Assembly: GCF_040436345.1 (NCBI RefSeq)
Contig: NC_133234.1
Span: 11,407,446 to 11,471,445, forward strand
Source: Pagrus major
Taxonomy: Eukaryota; Chordata; Actinopteri; Spariformes; Sparidae
Reading direction: 5' to 3'
Length of the DNA: 64,000 bases
Each line of letters begins with the position of its first letter. Positions within the stretch are counted from its first letter, which is position 1. Of the stretch, positions 1 to 30,320 are shown in pieces. The notes beneath the pieces are model-generated. The model worked only from the letters and a program-made list of their open reading frames with translations, did no database searches and had not been told where the DNA came from. The translations under genes were made by a program, and so were the position numbers.

Positions 1-545
1 AGCAGGAAAACAAATAGTGTGTATAAAATAAATTCTTGTTATTATAGAAACGTTCTGCAATCACACACATACACACACATCTATACAATCCAGAATTCCC
101 CCTGTACGCCTCTCAAAGCTTCATCACATCCCTGCTTCTGAAAATCCTCCGTCCCCGGGGGAGAGCACACCCGGCTGAGGGGGAAAGGTCCCAGGCCAAC
201 CCTCCTCCCCTCCCCTCGCTCCTTCTCCTCTTTCCTGGTCAAACAACACAATAGTCACGTATCACAGAGGGCACCGGGCAGCCGCTTCAGCTGACAGAAA
301 TAAACCCAGCTACTGCCAGCTACGTTTCAGGTGCTCGGGCTGACTGTTTTCTCTGACGTCATCCACGATCAGCCTGTTCTGTTTTAGTCCTTTTTTTGTT
401 TCCCACTCGCACCTTTAGCCCTCGCATCCCTCTGTTGCCTGTTTCCCTTTCCTGGAGGGAATCTCTGAGGCATCTGGAAAAACAGGATTCATGCGTGTCT
501 GTTGGCATTGTTATGATTACAGAGCTCGTCAGTGGTGGAGGAACT

Positions 546-1250
546 GGTCGGGTCCTTTAGTTAAGTAAAAGAGGGAGTGACACGATGGAAACGTGCAATT
601 ACATGAAAACAATTCAAAATCTTACTTAAGCAAAAGTATAAAATAACTCAATCTGCAGGAAAATGGCCCATGTGACATCATATATATGACTTTGTTAGAC
701 TGTCACTGATGCAGCAACATGTCAGTAGCATTTTGTTTTATACTGTATAGGTATACTGCTATAGTTTAATAGTTTTTTTGAGTAGTTTCCAACATAGGGT
801 TCAGACTCCTCTCTAAAGGGCCACAAGATAAATCTAAGGGGTCGTGAGATGATTAATAAAGTAGGAAAGAAGAAAAAACATAAATGCTACGTACATTTCT
901 ATTTATTTTATTCTCTAATCTTTGTTTTTAAAGATATTGATTGGGACTCGATTAATCAGTCGATTTTTTTCTTCAATTATTCGATCAGTTGTTTGGTCTA
1001 TAACATGCCAGAAAATGGTGATGAAATGTCATCTTGGGCTTTGTTTCCCAAAGCCCAAGATGACATCCTCAAATGTCTTGTCCATTAGTCCATTACCCAA
1101 AGATTTTCCGTTTACTGTCAAAAAGGAGTAAAGAAAATAGTAAATATTTACATTTCAGCAGCTGGAATCAGAGAATTTTAGCGTTTTTTTTCCTTAAAAA
1201 AACAAACCTCAAACTGATTAACTGAAAAAGGAAAACTAAAGGAAAGTGCA
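546..1250. repeat. Dispersed teleost-type repeat sequence upstream of slc38a10
   Basis: No coding potential is visible here. The stretch around 560-650 (runs such as ttacttaagcaaaagtataaaa) and the stretch around 930-1250 (ending in a 'ctggaatcagagaattttagcg' type run) look like interspersed repeats common in fish genomes. Family assignment is from memory of such sequences, not from a search. A perfect 18-bp foldback sits inside it at 1026-1066. Confidence 0.45.
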
Positions 1251-1275
1251 AAGTTAAGAGCAAAACTTTCTTTAG

Positions 1276-1825
1276 CAGTGATGGAATGTGACTAAATACA
1301 TTTATTCAAGTACTGTACTTTGAGTAACATTTTGAGGTACTTGTACTTTACTTCAGTATGTCCATTTTCTGCTACTTTATACTTCCACTCCACCACATTT
1401 TGAGGACAATACAAATATTGTACTTTTACTCCACTTCAATTATTTGATAACCTTAGTTACTGGTTACTTTGCAGATTACATGCTGCATCAGAGCTAAAGT
1501 AACACATTTTTAAATTAATTTACTTTATTAGCAATCAGATAAAAAAAAAACACCAATAATCCGAAAAATTCTTACTATTGGATTGATTATCGATAGACCG
1601 ATAGCCAGGTTGATAATCAGAGTAACCCGAGTATACAGTGTACACATACATGTAATTCACTTTTACTTGTACTTCTGATACATAAGTTCATTTATTGCCA
1701 GAAAATTACTTTTGATACTTAAGTACAGTTATTATCAGATACTTTCACTTTTGCCAAAGTAACATTTTACCACATTATCTTTACTTTTACTCAAGTATGA
1801 CTTTTGGGTACTTTATACAACGCTG
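1276..1825. mobile_element. hAT-type MITE, copy 1 (degraded)
   Basis: The element starts CAGTGATGG and ends ...ACAACGCTG, whose reverse complement is CAGCGTTGT, giving short CAGYG-type terminal inverted repeats. The flanking 8-mers are ttctttag (1268-1275) and ctctttgg (1826-1833). They match at 6 of 8 positions, as expected for an aged hAT 8-bp target-site duplication. The body shares long runs with the copy at 63438-63911 (for example 'ttgtactttact', 'attacatgctgcatcaga'). It has no coding capacity, so it is non-autonomous. Between here and about 2690 I see no gene. Confidence 0.75.
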
Positions 1826-2689
1826 CTCTTTGGTTGGACCGACAACTCAGACATCTGACACGTGACAAAGGCCCTAAGTAGACACTGTTTGTGTAAGAGG
1901 TCAAAAGCTGAAAGCTTGAGAGGTTTAATCTTTAACATTTCATGGCATTTGATAAGATTATCACATGTTTTTAAGGTAAAATCTTAGCCTGAAAAGAAAT
2001 TTGTAGGCATAGTAAAAAGAGTAAAAAGCACAGTTTTCCTTCTGAATTGTGGTGAAGTAGAAGTTAGCCAAAGTAGCATTAAAAGGAAATACTTAAATAA
2101 AGTAAATGACAACAGAAAGTTCCTAAGAAATTATAAAACGGTGACTATGCTAGAATAAAGCAAAGACCTTAATCTCCAAGTGCAACCAACGGTACCAAAG
2201 TCATGTCTCTCATGTGACCACTAGTGGGCGCCCGAGTCTTTCAGCAGCCTGAAAGCAGCGCGCTGTGTTGTCTTCGGTCACTTCCTCGACTACAATCCCC
2301 ACTTCCTGGATACGCGTTCAGAAAAACACCCAGGTTTTTGTCATCATTATCTTACACAGAGTTTCTTCTAACCTGTAGCGTGCACAAACACAAACCAAGA
2401 CGCATTTTCAACGACAAATGACCGTTCGGTGTGAGGAAACTACCGATGATAACGTAAACAGGGCAGCGAGGCGGAGGGCGCTGAAGTCGAGGAGAAAGGT
2501 GAGAAAGTAACGTTACTAACCGTTCAGGGATGTTTGCAACGACTGCGTTAGCCTGCTGGCGAAAATACTCATTTTAGTGCAATAATATAGTGTATACGTG
2601 CGTTTCTGTTTGTTTAGTGTGTGTTTTACAGAATGACGAAAGCTTCAAGCGAGTCAAACATCAAACTCAGTTGTCTCTGTTTTCTCCCA

Positions 2690-21100
<18,411 letters not shown>

Positions 21101-22365
21101 CACACACCAGACACACACACACACACGCACACGTACAGCAACACACACTGTACAACTGCAGAAAACTTCTCATACTGTGGACCATGATATCGTTGCCTTA
21201 CATTCTTTCTTGCCTTCAAAAAATGTTATGGACAAAGAGGAACATCTCTCTCTATTGATACTGTGTACTCTGGAATAACCCAAAGTCTTTATTAAAGAGC
21301 AAAGTGTTTGTAAATATTAACTTATTTTTGTCTGTCGGAGGGAGAATTTGAAGAGGTAACTATTGAAATGTTTATGCAAATACCAAATTCTATGGAGCGA
21401 ATATATTAATGTTTGTATTTGAGTCAACTTGATTCCTTTCTATTCACCAGCTTTGCAGAGTCTGCTTCTCAGTAGGATCTGTGTGTTAATGTCTCCTGTG
21501 CTGATTTTGTGTTAAAAGGAAAAAAATCAGAAATGTATATTTTACTTCTTACCTGTATTGCCATTTATCCATCAAGATTGTTTCGGTGTGTTGTCAGATT
21601 TTGGACATATCGGCGGGCGAGATGTCTGCCTTCTAAACAGCATAAATAGCCAACAGGTAAGAGGAAAAATACAGTTTGTATTTCTGATTTTGGGGTGAAC
21701 TGTCCCTTTAAGGCATGGGTCAACTTGTGTTTATCTGTTACTTTGAGATGTAAATATTGTAAAAGTGTTGTGTGATCAATGTTTAAGGTTTCTTTGAACC
21801 AACATTTACCACATATTGGATGTAAAGTGTGTTCAGGCGCCGTGTTAGGTGTTGTCACTCTACTTTCAAATGAAAGTGACTGAATACAACCTCCATGCTG
21901 GAGCTACCAGGTATATAGTGTAGCCTTACTGTTTATAAACTGTGGACAATGGAGCAGCTTGATCCTTCCGGGTCCATGACATTCCATCTTCAATATCTCT
22001 TCCTTGTTTTATCAGTTTATCAGTGCCTTCCTAGCCATATGCTGCAGCGGTGATATTTTCTCAAAACAAAATGTGTCATTATTTCAGTTTGTGGTGTTGT
22101 TGGTTCCTCTGGATCTCTTACTGTAAACAGTACAGTAATTATGAGAAAATTAGATATGAACATGGTGTAAAGGACATTGAAAGAAAATATGGTTGTAGTG
22201 TTACTTAGTAATCCAACTTCTCTGAAATTCCCTTCATACGTTAGCACTTCAACACATGCTGGACCTTTGCTTTGTACAAGAAGCTATTTTTATGACTATT
22301 TTTCTATGTGCATTGTATTTCTGTACATTTTGCTGAGAAGAATCAATAAAAACATCTCTGACAGC
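21101..22365 (+). other. slc38a10: slc38a10 3'UTR with poly(A) signal
   Basis: Non-coding sequence after the TAA stop. A possible early signal ATTAAA is at 21291-21296. A canonical AATAAA at 22345-22350 is the likely main signal. The right end of a TTAA-type MITE (ending gaactgtccctTTAA at about 21711) lies inside it. Confidence 0.6.
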
Positions 22366-22402
22366 CATGTCTGTGTTCATTTAAGACAGATAACAGCTAG
22401 AT

Positions 22403-22408
22403 TTTATT
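22403..22408 (-). terminator. ndufaf8: Candidate ndufaf8 poly(A) signal
   Basis: TTTATT on the plus strand reads AATAAA on the minus strand, about 270 bp beyond the ndufaf8 stop codon and about 55 bp from the convergent slc38a10 signal. Confidence 0.5.
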
Positions 22409-22678
22409 CACCTCTGTACATAACAGAAATATCTCAGTCTTGCATATGAAAAAAATAAAACTACTACATGGCTTTGCTCAACTTCAGCAACATACAGTCT
22501 CCGTGTCAATAATGACCACACCTATTCAGTTCATTGACAGTGCCAAGTAGAAAGCGTTGCATCATCATCGAGATATAATAATATGCTTCCAGCTCCGCAG
22601 GTCAACACTTAATGTCTTCTCCCACAGCACTGAACAGTTGAGGTTGGTCGACTCTAACAAAGCCGGGACAGTTTCCAT

Positions 22679-24188
22679 TCATTTGGCTTTTTTCTTGGCC
22701 TGTAATAAAAAAACAAAAAAAAAATTTCAATGATAATCGTCTATCCCAACTATGTAAGACCAGTGGGAGGGTCCTTGTCACTTACTGCATTTATAAAGCA
22801 GGTCTTCAGTGCTTGAAATTCCTTAGCACACATGTCCTTCTGCAGCTCCTGTCTGCTTGTTGTGGTGGCTGCTACACACTTCCCATATACCGCTGCCTGA
22901 AGTTGACATTAGATAAGGAAAAACAAATGTAATTATCTTTTTTAATATACAGTTTATCTGAAATAGTGGGTGGATTTCACATATGAAATGTGTTACTCTT
23001 TTGTATGCACACTTTTTTTAGCACATCATATATAGCTACAACACTGTAAAATCTGACAAGGTAATCTTATTTAAAAAAGAAAATGGCGTAAACCGATTGC
23101 CTCAAAATTACAATAAGTAGACTAATAATTTTAAGTCGTTAAAGCTTTTGAGCTCTTACAATTAAAATTTAATAGTCTACGTCATAATTTTGAGGTAATC
23201 GGTTTACTCAATTCTTTTAAGTTAAGTCAACTTTTTACAATTTACAGTTTACGTAGTTTCTTTGCACTACAACTTTAGTTATATTGTACACAGTGTGTTT
23301 ACTGTATACAATCATTTTGTCTATATGTGAATTGGTCATCCAATTTTAAATATACACTACTGTCATTTCTCTTTATTGTTACAATTACCAAATATATATT
23401 ATATTAAATATTTAATTTTTGTATTATTGACATACTTTTGTCCAAGTTGATTAAAGGAGCAATGTGTAATTCCAATGTCTGCTAACTGCTGCAAACTAGA
23501 GCTAGCCGTTAGCTAGTCAGCTCAATTAGCCATGTGGCTAGCGGTTTGGGCTGGGATCTTGGGGACCAGGGTAGTGTGGGGGCTTGCACAGGCGCTATGG
23601 ACGCAAGCTAGTTAGCATGGTCACTTCAGTAGATATCTCAGCAACACAAAAGTTAGACATGATAACATCAAAACCACCATTTCTTCACACGCAGTTTTTT
23701 TTCTTTTGTTTGTTTTTTTCAACTAAAATTCTTCCATACTGACCCTTTAACTTTTTCATTTTATTCATAGGCTACACTTTCTCTCTGTGCAGCACAGAAA
23801 AGTAGCTGCATTTCACTGTGCAACCCTGTATTGACTGATGACAGACAAGCTCAACCTACTCATCCAATGCAACAATCTAAATTAACTAAATTAAATTAAC
23901 AATGAATCCAATTTAAAACACACAGATAATGAAGTGCCTGAGTAGCCCTTCAGCATCAGAGAGCAGAATGCAATAGTCAACTGCATGATTGATGTTTACA
24001 TGTGGTCTTTTCATAGCATAGCTAGCTAATCTGAATGTAAAGTTAACCAATTTCCTCGCACATTCGCAGACTGTCACATAGTTTTCCCTTACTAAGCCAT
24101 GACTTACCTCTTCAGCACACTGTGCAAAAAGTTCGGGGAAATGTCTCAATTTCTCTCGACTGCGACTCCACACGTTTGACCCAGACAT
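22679..24188 (-). CDS. ndufaf8: NADH dehydrogenase complex I assembly factor 8 (C17orf89 homologue)
   Basis: Mitochondrial twin-CX9C protein that in mammals partners NDUFAF5 in complex I assembly. Exons on the minus strand: 24188-24108, 22896-22786, 22699-22679. The joined frame is 70 codons plus stop (human 74). Splice sites are GAG|gtaagt, cttcag|GCAGCG, GCA|gtaagt and ttacag|GCC. Cysteines fall at 24, 34, 50 and 60, so two CX9C pairs (C24/C34 and C50/C60) are intact. The segment CAKEFQALKTCF matches the human CAREFEALRSCF. The last exon contributes only AKKKAK and the stop. There is no presequence, as expected for a protein imported by the MIA40 disulfide relay. It starts head-to-head with tepsin and ends tail-to-tail with slc38a10, the same neighbours as I recall in human. 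Confidence 0.93.
23042..23248. mobile_element. Foldback MITE in ndufaf8 intron 1
   Basis: The left part contains gtaaaccgattgcctcaaaa. The right part contains the near-perfect reverse complement ttttgaggtaatcggttta. The termini are CACTGTAAAA-like, and nearly the whole element can fold into one long imperfect stem. Confidence 0.7.
23451..23750. mobile_element. TTAA-flanked MITE (AGGTGCAATATGT family), diverged copy
   Basis: It begins TTAAAGGAGCAATGTGTAA and ends ...gacccTTTAA. It shares the internal block 'gctagccgttagctagtcag'/'tagttagcatgg' with copies at 29568, 40282 and 43371. Confidence 0.65.
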
Positions 24189-24631
24189 GGTCGCTGTTCA
24201 GGCGTTAACAGAGGTCATCTAAAGTCGACTGACGAGCACGATAAATTCTCAAACTGACTCTGCTTCGGATTGTTAAATATACTCGCAAATTTCCAAAGCA
24301 TACACATTAAAAACAGTCATCAACTAACGCGACTACATGAAGCATTTCTGTAGCCCATGGAGAGTGCCATATTGTTGACCCTGTCATCAAGGAAACGTCC
24401 TGCGGAACATTGTGTAATCTGATTCGCTCATCTCTCTGTCAATCGAAGCGTCAGCTGTAGCTTTCCTGGATTTGATTCGCTGTTCTCTGACCCCAGGCGC
24501 AAGCGGAACGCCAATAGACTTTAGGGTTGCTACTTGCTGTTCCGTGATTGGCTAGCTGTCACAACGAGCCCCGCCTTCCCCTCGTACCCCAAGGAAGAAG
24601 ATGAGTAACCCGCAGCCAGGATTGCTAAATC
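24189..24631. promoter_or_regulatory. Bidirectional ndufaf8 / tepsin promoter
   Basis: Only 443 bp separate the two divergent start codons. A CCAAT box on the plus strand (24511-24515) and an inverted one, ATTGG (24547-24551), sit back to back in the GC-richer middle, a usual arrangement in divergent NF-Y promoters. There is no TATA box. Confidence 0.7.
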
Positions 24632-27600
24632 ATGGCAACATTTATGGAACGATTAGCTTTTCTTCAGAAAGTAAGTGCTGTTTACAGTCATTAGTGTTTG
24701 TGGAAACTATTAACAACTGCTAATGGGAGCGTTACGAATATGTCGTACGTTAACGTGGCTTTTTGAATATGTGAAGTTGTGCCATCACTAGCTTGCTGCT
24801 AGCCTGCTAGCTAACAGCAAGACACACATTTGTTAATTGCATTTAGCTAATGCCACTTATAAGTGACCTGTAAGCTTGTTTCGTTGAAGGCTAAAAGCAG
24901 CAGACGGGCTTATAACACTGGTATAACTATAACTTTGACCTGGTAAAGAGACCTGGTGTCATGCCAAGTTTGTGTCCATGACAGTATCTGTTTTACCATC
25001 AAGTACAAGGAGTTCTGTTATAATCCGATGGTTTGTGGGCTGTACAGTTGTCAGGGGTGCAGAGCAGTCCCTTACTGTCAGCTTTGAACTGGTTGTTATT
25101 TAGAATCACACATTATCTTTTCCACCAACTGAAGGTCCCTACTCTGATGAAGGCTACATCAGATGATGAAAACCCCTGTCCTGGCTACCTTTTCCAAGAG
25201 ATTGGAAGTATCCTTTGGCAGCAACTGTTGTGGTTCAGTCAGCAGTTACAGCCTCTGAAGATTATACTGTGTACTTCAAAAATAATTGTGGCTTACGTGA
25301 CATATGCAAAGAACTTAATTTAGCTGATAGCTGAATGCTTTAAAATGTCATCTTTAATATGCAATAATGTGGAAATGTCAGGGTGTCACTGTGAACATAC
25401 GGTCCAAAGGGGTGAAAGCCATTGCTCATAATGTCATATAGCAAAGCTAGATGACACATCTTCCGTTTTAATGTTTTAAGGAAGAATCACTTTACCCAGA
25501 TCAGACATACTGAGTCTGTTACACTATGTTAATGTCCTTAACCATCATCACACTGTAGAAATCTCCCATGAGTCTTCAGGTTGTGGTCAGTGTTTATTGG
25601 AGTACCTTCTGGAGAGGCTGCAGGTGGAGTCCTGTCATGTCAAACTCAAGGTGAGAAGAGTGTTGTTATTCAAGTTTCTGTCTGTAAGAGATAGAGCTGT
25701 GTCATGTAGCCATAATGTATAAAGCTTTAAACGTTGTGGACTTTCCTCCCTGTCCTGTCTGTGTCTGCTCCAGGTGCTCAAGATTTTTGTCCACCTTTGC
25801 GGTCATGGCTCTAACCATTTCCTCACAGAACTCCGAAGGAACTCCACCTTTATCCAGCAAGCATCAGGTAAGACATCGCTCTTATAGCTCCGCTAAACTC
25901 TCGTCACCACTCCGTCACCTGAATATTCGCTCACTCATGGGTGTTTTGCTTGTAAAGTTTACAGCGGCCCTCCTGATCCTATCCATGGTACAGCATTGTA
26001 CCAGAAAGTGAGAAATACAGCACAGGTGAGACGCAGGTTTTATTTGACCGTCAAGTCAATAACGTAATCTGTGACATCTTGGAAAACACACTCAATTTTT
26101 ATATCTTCTACTTGCAGGAAGTGGCCAGGCTGCTTTTCACAGATGCATTTTCCACCAAAAGCGACGTCTCTCCACTCGAGCTGGCTCCCCCAACAATGGG
26201 TGAGTATTAACAAGGACCGTATTAAACACATGAAGTGATTACACTGTCATCTAACTTAAAGGGGCACTACAAATTCAAAAATATTAATGAGGTAATAATA
26301 TAAACTCAGAAATATTAATTTTTTCCATAACTGAATAAACAAGCTGTTGTCAGAGGAAAATAAGGTCCCAAGAACACTGTTTGAAGCTAGAAAGGTGGCA
26401 GGGTCCGCCACATATAAACAAAGTAAAACAGAATGAAATTGTGTTGTCCTTTAAGGTCAGTTTGTTTATTCAGTCATTCTGTTTATTTAGTTTGTTTATG
26501 CATAACAAATCAGTCAATGAAGATCTTTCTCTTCTTATTAAAATATCTTCCCCGGAACTACGTAGTGTAGCTTTATTTAATTTTAATGAGTTGCATAAGG
26601 TTCTTTATATTTTGTAAACTCAAAGCCCTTAGTACAATAGGTCCTCTGTGTCTTTCTGTCCAGGTATGGGCTCAGGAACCTCCCAAAGGTCAGGAATGCA
26701 GGGCTTTGGATACAGTCCAGGGAAGCAGGGGACAGGTGAGAGTGACACACAAACACCACACACACTGGACACAAACACAAATCCAATCAAACTCATCTTT
26801 GTACATTTTTTATGTCTGTTTCTTTTGCCCTTCCAGCTGGCAGTGACTCACTGCTGGATAAGATCCAGAAAGCTGCAGAGGTAGTGGCCAGCGCTGTCCT
26901 CCCCCCAACCGAACAGCAGGGCATCCGTCTCCATGACAACCATTACCGGGCCGTAGTTGCGCCGTCTGCACCCATAGAGGTGGCCGTGCCTGCGTGTGCC
27001 TATAACCTGCCTGCTCGCAGACCAAAAGGTGAGATGTTGTTGGTGTGTTGGCGTCGTTGGCTTGTGTTAATAAAGAAAAGGCTTGATTCTTGATGCACCT
27101 GGGACAACTTTTTCTCCACAGCGATGACCCAGCGGTGCCCAGGACAGGTAGGAGGCGGCTGGGAAGAGACCGACAGCGGCAACAGCTCCTCTCACAACTC
27201 CTCTCAGGAACTTGCAGCTAACAGCAGGGCCTCCGTGGGCAGCAAGTCAGCCGGTACTGGGAGCCAATCAGGGGCCAGTAGAGAGAGCAGTGGGGACCTA
27301 TCAGATCGGTGAGTGAGTGATAACATAAGATGAACCCCACATATGCTCACTTCCTCCATATAATTTCTCTCTCGCATGCTTTCTGGTGTCCAGGGTGGAG
27401 GCCTTGCAGTTAGGGGACTGCGGCCAGGAGGTGGCGCTCATCAGCAGACTGACTGAAGGATCCAGAGTTTTCCTGTCCAGAGAAGAGAGCCAGCACTTCA
27501 TCAAAGAGTCAGTGCATCAATAATCAGACTGAGAATAGATTTATCAACCCCATTTTTTGTTGACATTATTGTTTAATCTGTCAGGTGCTCCATTCTCAAC

Positions 27601-28570
27601 TGCGAGGTCGTGCTGGAGTTGCTCTCAAGCAAGCTTCAGGATCCATCAAACACCGTTAAGATGGTAACAATGCTCAGGATTTACTAAAAATCCAGGTTTT
27701 CTGTATGATACTATGCAATCCTAATATATACGTCTTTGTTTTCCTCCAATCTTGCAGCGGGCGCTGTGTGCTGTATCATGCCTCCTGACCTCTGACCTCC
27801 TCTCTCTGGAACAAATGTTTGGAGCTACACAGCGAAGGCTCCGCCAGCTGAGTGAGGGAGCTCCAGGACCTGTGGCCAACAAAGCCACCAAGGTAAGAGA
27901 GAAAGAGAAAGCTACACATGGCAAAGAATAGTTGGACAGAACTATAGATGCTCAAAATGTTTTTGTTCTTATCTCCTCTCACCAGATCCTGCGACAGTTT
28001 GAGGCTCTGATGGGTGGATCTGCACACGCTCCCCGGCAGGATGCCGCCAACAGCAGCCATCAGGCAACAACTAATCACCTTCCCACATCTACATACTTGA
28101 ATCCTTTACTACCAACACACTCTCCTGGCAACCTCAACCATCATCAGCCTGACATCTCACACACACCACGAAATCACCCATCATCTTCTTCCAGTCCGGC
28201 CCAAAGAGACTCCTCAGGGGAGCTGATGAATGAGGATGATGAGGAGAAACTTTCTCCCATTCAGGTTGAGCCAGTTAGGACTGCTGAAGTCGAATCGGTT
28301 GCTGAGGAATCAGGGTCTTCCCCTTTACCTCAAAGCGAGCAGCCCTGTCTGAGCAGACTGTCCCTGTTCAGCGGTATGCAGCTGGTGACCAAGGGGAGGC
28401 ACGTGTGTCAAAGGGAGACGTCCCAGACAGAGACGGATGACAGTTTCAGGGAGGATCCAGCTGTGCAGAACTGTATCAGCATCACCAGTGATGACGCTCC
28501 TTCAGTTTGCAATTCAGTTGCAGCTGATAGCAGCCAACCAGTATCGGCCTTCTCATTTGTCAACTTTTGA
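24632..28570 (+). CDS. tepsin: Tepsin, AP-4 complex accessory protein (ENTHD2)
   Basis: Coat accessory protein that binds the AP-4 adaptor on trans-Golgi vesicles. Exons: 24632-24670, 25135-25207, 25559-25650, 25774-25867, 25958-26025, 26118-26199, 26664-26735, 26837-27028, 27122-27308, 27394-27507, 27585-27663, 27758-27892, 27986-28570. All phases close to 603 codons plus stop (human 525). The N-terminal ENTH domain includes TSDDENPCPGYLFQEIGK and VLKIFVHLCGHGSNHFL. A second helical domain (exons 10-12) contains VFLSREESQHFIK and GPVANKATK. The AP-4 beta-binding motif LFSGMQLV is at residues 536-543, and the C-terminal epsilon-binding motif appears as SAFSFVN with one extra Phe. A mid-region exon (26837-27028) and a Ser/Pro/His-rich part of the last exon account for the extra length. 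Intron 2 has U12-type signals. AATAAA at 29502-29507 is the likely poly(A) signal. Confidence 0.95.
25208..25558 (+). other. tepsin: U12-type (minor spliceosome) intron 2 of tepsin
   Basis: The donor reads |GTATCCTTT, the U12 GT-AG consensus. The branch motif TCCTTAAC is at 25535-25542, placing the branch adenosine 17-18 nt before exon 3, in the U12 optimum. The acceptor is cactgtag|. The protein frame requires exactly this donor (GGA A|), which would be weak for U2 splicing. Confidence 0.85.
26256..26580. mobile_element. TTAA-flanked MITE (AGGGGCACT family) in tepsin intron 6
   Basis: It starts TTAAAGGGGCACTACAAATT and ends ...aactacgtagtgtagcttta..TTAA. It is largely collinear with the copy at 54491-54864 (shared runs include 'ggtggcagggtccgcca' and 'aacaaatcagtcaatgaag'). 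Confidence 0.75.
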
Positions 28571-29520
28571 CCAACGTTTTACAGCTGGAACTGTTAAGAG
28601 TTAAACCAATGATGTCATCATGTATATCCTCACAGAAATCTATTTAATTTTATAAGATCAGATCTGTTAGGTTATAACAATATATAAAGACAGCTGATTC
28701 ACGTCATGGTAAGGTTTTCTGTTTTTATCTGTATGGTGCCTCCGTAGAAGTTGTGTTCAATGAGCAGACAGATAACGAGATTACCAATGAGTGCAATCCA
28801 CCTCAACTGCCATAAGTGAGGACTGGTGTGTAAGCTGTGTGGCTTGAATTTCTCAGAAGTATTTTACCAAGAATGGTTGTCTTGAATAACAGTTTGCTTT
28901 ATCTCAGGTTTTCCTTTGAGTTATTCTTAACGCCTCTGCAGCACGTCCTGAACCTCAATTTGTAATTTGCACTACAATTGCTCTTCTTATGGACACTTAA
29001 AACTACAAATGAGAGTTGTCTTCCATATTTTTTTGGTACTTAGCTATTATGTCAATGTTAACGTCATCGAGTGTTAGTTTACAACTTATTTATTACGTCT
29101 ATCCTGCATTGATTAAAACATACCCGTGAGAGTGGTGGCAGAGTGCATGTCTAAGATTAAAAAAACTGTTAGGAAGAATTAATTAATATTGAGATGTTCT
29201 GTGTGCATAATCAATGTGTGGAACTATGTGTGATAAAACATCTGCGATCAGCGTAATGCAAAATATCTGCAATTTCATGGTTCATTTCAACGGCTGCTCG
29301 TGTAATTAAAAAGAAAAGCAGATCACGTTCACTATCTCACCATTGTTATTTCAGTTACTGTACTGTGGCGTTGATCACTGTGGAATGTAGTACAAACTAC
29401 ACGCCCAGATGGTCATCCAACCTAATGAAGCTTACAACGAACGCTACTGATGTATTTTGTTTCAGTGAACACGAGCTATGCTGTTGCACATGCTGATGAA
29501 CAATAAAACATGCTGTATTT
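28571..29520 (+). other. tepsin: tepsin 3'UTR
   Basis: AT-rich non-coding sequence ends near the AATAAA at 29502-29507. No other gene is seen. Confidence 0.55.
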
Positions 29521-29567
29521 TTGCTACAGCACTTACTACTACATCCGTGAGTCATGTTATACTGTAT

Positions 29568-29925
29568 TTAAAGGTGCAATATGTAAGAGTTGTAGTTGAA
29601 AGCATTCAAAAATTATCAATCGAATGTGAAGAAATAACAGCTTTGACATAATGACATCTCTGTATTGTGTCGCAGAGATATCCACTGAAGTTAGCATGCT
29701 AACCAGCTAGCCCTCCCTGGTCCAAAGCTCCTGTGCTAGCTGTGTAAACACCAACACTCATCTGGAGCTTTGAGCTCCCAGTCTGGACCACTAGATCCAC
29801 TGCTAACCGAGCTAACAGCAGCTACAATTAGCAGCAGTTAGCTGTTATTCGGGCGATACGCGTACCTCTATTTGTTTTGAGGATGACTTTAACAGGTGGC
29901 CAATTCTTACATATTGCACCTTTAA
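29568..29925. mobile_element. TTAA-flanked MITE (AGGTGCAATATGT family), well-preserved copy
   Basis: The left end is TTAAAGGTGCAATATGTAAG. The right end is attcttacatattgcacctTTAA. The inverted termini match for about 20 bp. The interior contains repeated gctaac/gttagc words, including 'gttagcatgctaaccagct'. Confidence 0.8.
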
Positions 29926-30320
29926 GAAAAAACACTGTAGGTAAAAAGGGGTTTAAAAGCCAGGTTAAACCATCTTGTTTCATTTTGTTTACATATTAGA
30001 GTAAAAGGTTTTTACACAGGGAATATTCTTTTATATCACTATCATGTATCAGAAAAGTGTCAACAGCCACTCAAAATCCATTGACGCCATGTTTTAGGAA
30101 TACAATGTTACATAAATCAGGCTGTGAATGATATATGAACAAACTCTTCTGTACAAACCTTCAGATTATAGATGGGAATAACACTTTTCCACAACTGCAC
30201 AGCTGGATTAACACAATTTTGGTGTGGGTAGGTGCTACTTAAGTTTCTGGCTCAGAGTAAAGAAATATTTAATTCTGAGAAATGGCCTTTAAAGATGTGT
30301 ATTATAAAATTCCATACATG

